Of a stretch of 64,000 bases of DNA, positions 63,974 to 64,000 are shown piece by piece. The position numbers and the translations under genes were made by a program. The notes beneath the pieces are model-generated. The model did not search any database and was not told the origin of the DNA. It saw only the letters and a list, made by a program, of their open reading frames with translations. The DNA comes from Theocolax elegans (taxonomy: Eukaryota > Arthropoda > Insecta > Hymenoptera > Cerocephalidae), in NCBI GenBank assembly GCA_026168455.1, contig CM047430.1, positions 3,794,858 to 3,858,857 of the forward strand. Direction: 5' to 3'. Every line of letters begins with the position of its first letter. Positions within the stretch are counted from its first letter, which is position 1.

Positions 63974-64000
63974 TCTAATTTGTGCTACTTTAGGGGTGGC
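63974..64000 (+). mobile_element. Start of another non-LTR 3' end at window edge
   Basis: After the element H tail and TCT, the words GTGCTACTTTAGGGG match the inverse of element A's 3' end (GTGCTACTTTGGGGG). So a second tail of the A type, in plus orientation, begins here and runs out of the window. Confidence 0.6.

Overview
The window looks like repeat-dominated heterochromatin of an arthropod, probably an insect and possibly hymenopteran. The evidence is gypsy-type and non-LTR retrotransposons of insect style, one 75-base GT-AG intron, a tRNA-derived SINE and AT-rich spacer. The species is inferred, not shown. No conventional conserved gene is recognisable. Two small gene-like loci of unknown function lie at about 56.9-59.8 kb.

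Layout. 1-7350 is a satellite of about 59-bp monomers with higher-order blocks. 7.35-9.1 kb is AT-rich spacer with a 28-bp minisatellite. 9.1-16.8 kb is a decayed, nearly full-length non-LTR retrotransposon (element A, minus strand) set inside GA microsatellite, with an AT-rich second non-LTR element (B) nested in its endonuclease. 16.8-21.6 kb is GA microsatellite with four 5'-truncated non-LTR tails and a 1.65-kb tandem duplication. 21.6-33.4 kb is a young gypsy-type LTR retrotransposon (minus strand) whose LTRs carry a 34-bp minisatellite. Its upstream LTR was split by an R1-like non-LTR element (C) with a 12-bp target duplication and, unusually, a poly(T) 3' tail. 33.5-35.2 kb is another truncated element of the A type (D), again between GA tracts.

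35.7-46.4 kb has no convincing gene but much secondary-structure-forming DNA: nested inverted repeats, a SINE with perfect target duplication, hairpin tandem repeats, a 0.9-kb foldback, a 116-bp palindrome made of an LTR end plus its primer-binding site, a probable solo LTR, and hairpin-bearing 350-bp tandem repeats. 46.4-52.6 kb is a second LTR retrotransposon (E, plus strand), degenerate, with the reverse-transcriptase core missing and the protease motif altered. Its integrase is fused to a truncated non-LTR element (F), and the fusion is tandemly duplicated (1631 bp). 55.7-56.5 kb is CT-rich tandem repeat. 56.9-58.2 kb is an unknown spliced minus-strand gene, 58.56-59.08 kb a TTAA-flanked foldback MITE, and 59.5-59.8 kb an unknown plus-strand exon. 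59.8-64 kb holds a truncated non-LTR element (H), partly duplicated, followed at the window edge by the tail of one more element.

Unifying theme. Elements A, D, H and several tails share an AATC-repeat 3' end, a hairpin just upstream of it whose stem differs in sequence but is preserved in form, and insertion next to GA/CT microsatellite. This points to a microsatellite-targeting non-LTR lineage. The three tandem duplications differ mainly by 1-nt homopolymer indels, so some may be assembly artefacts.
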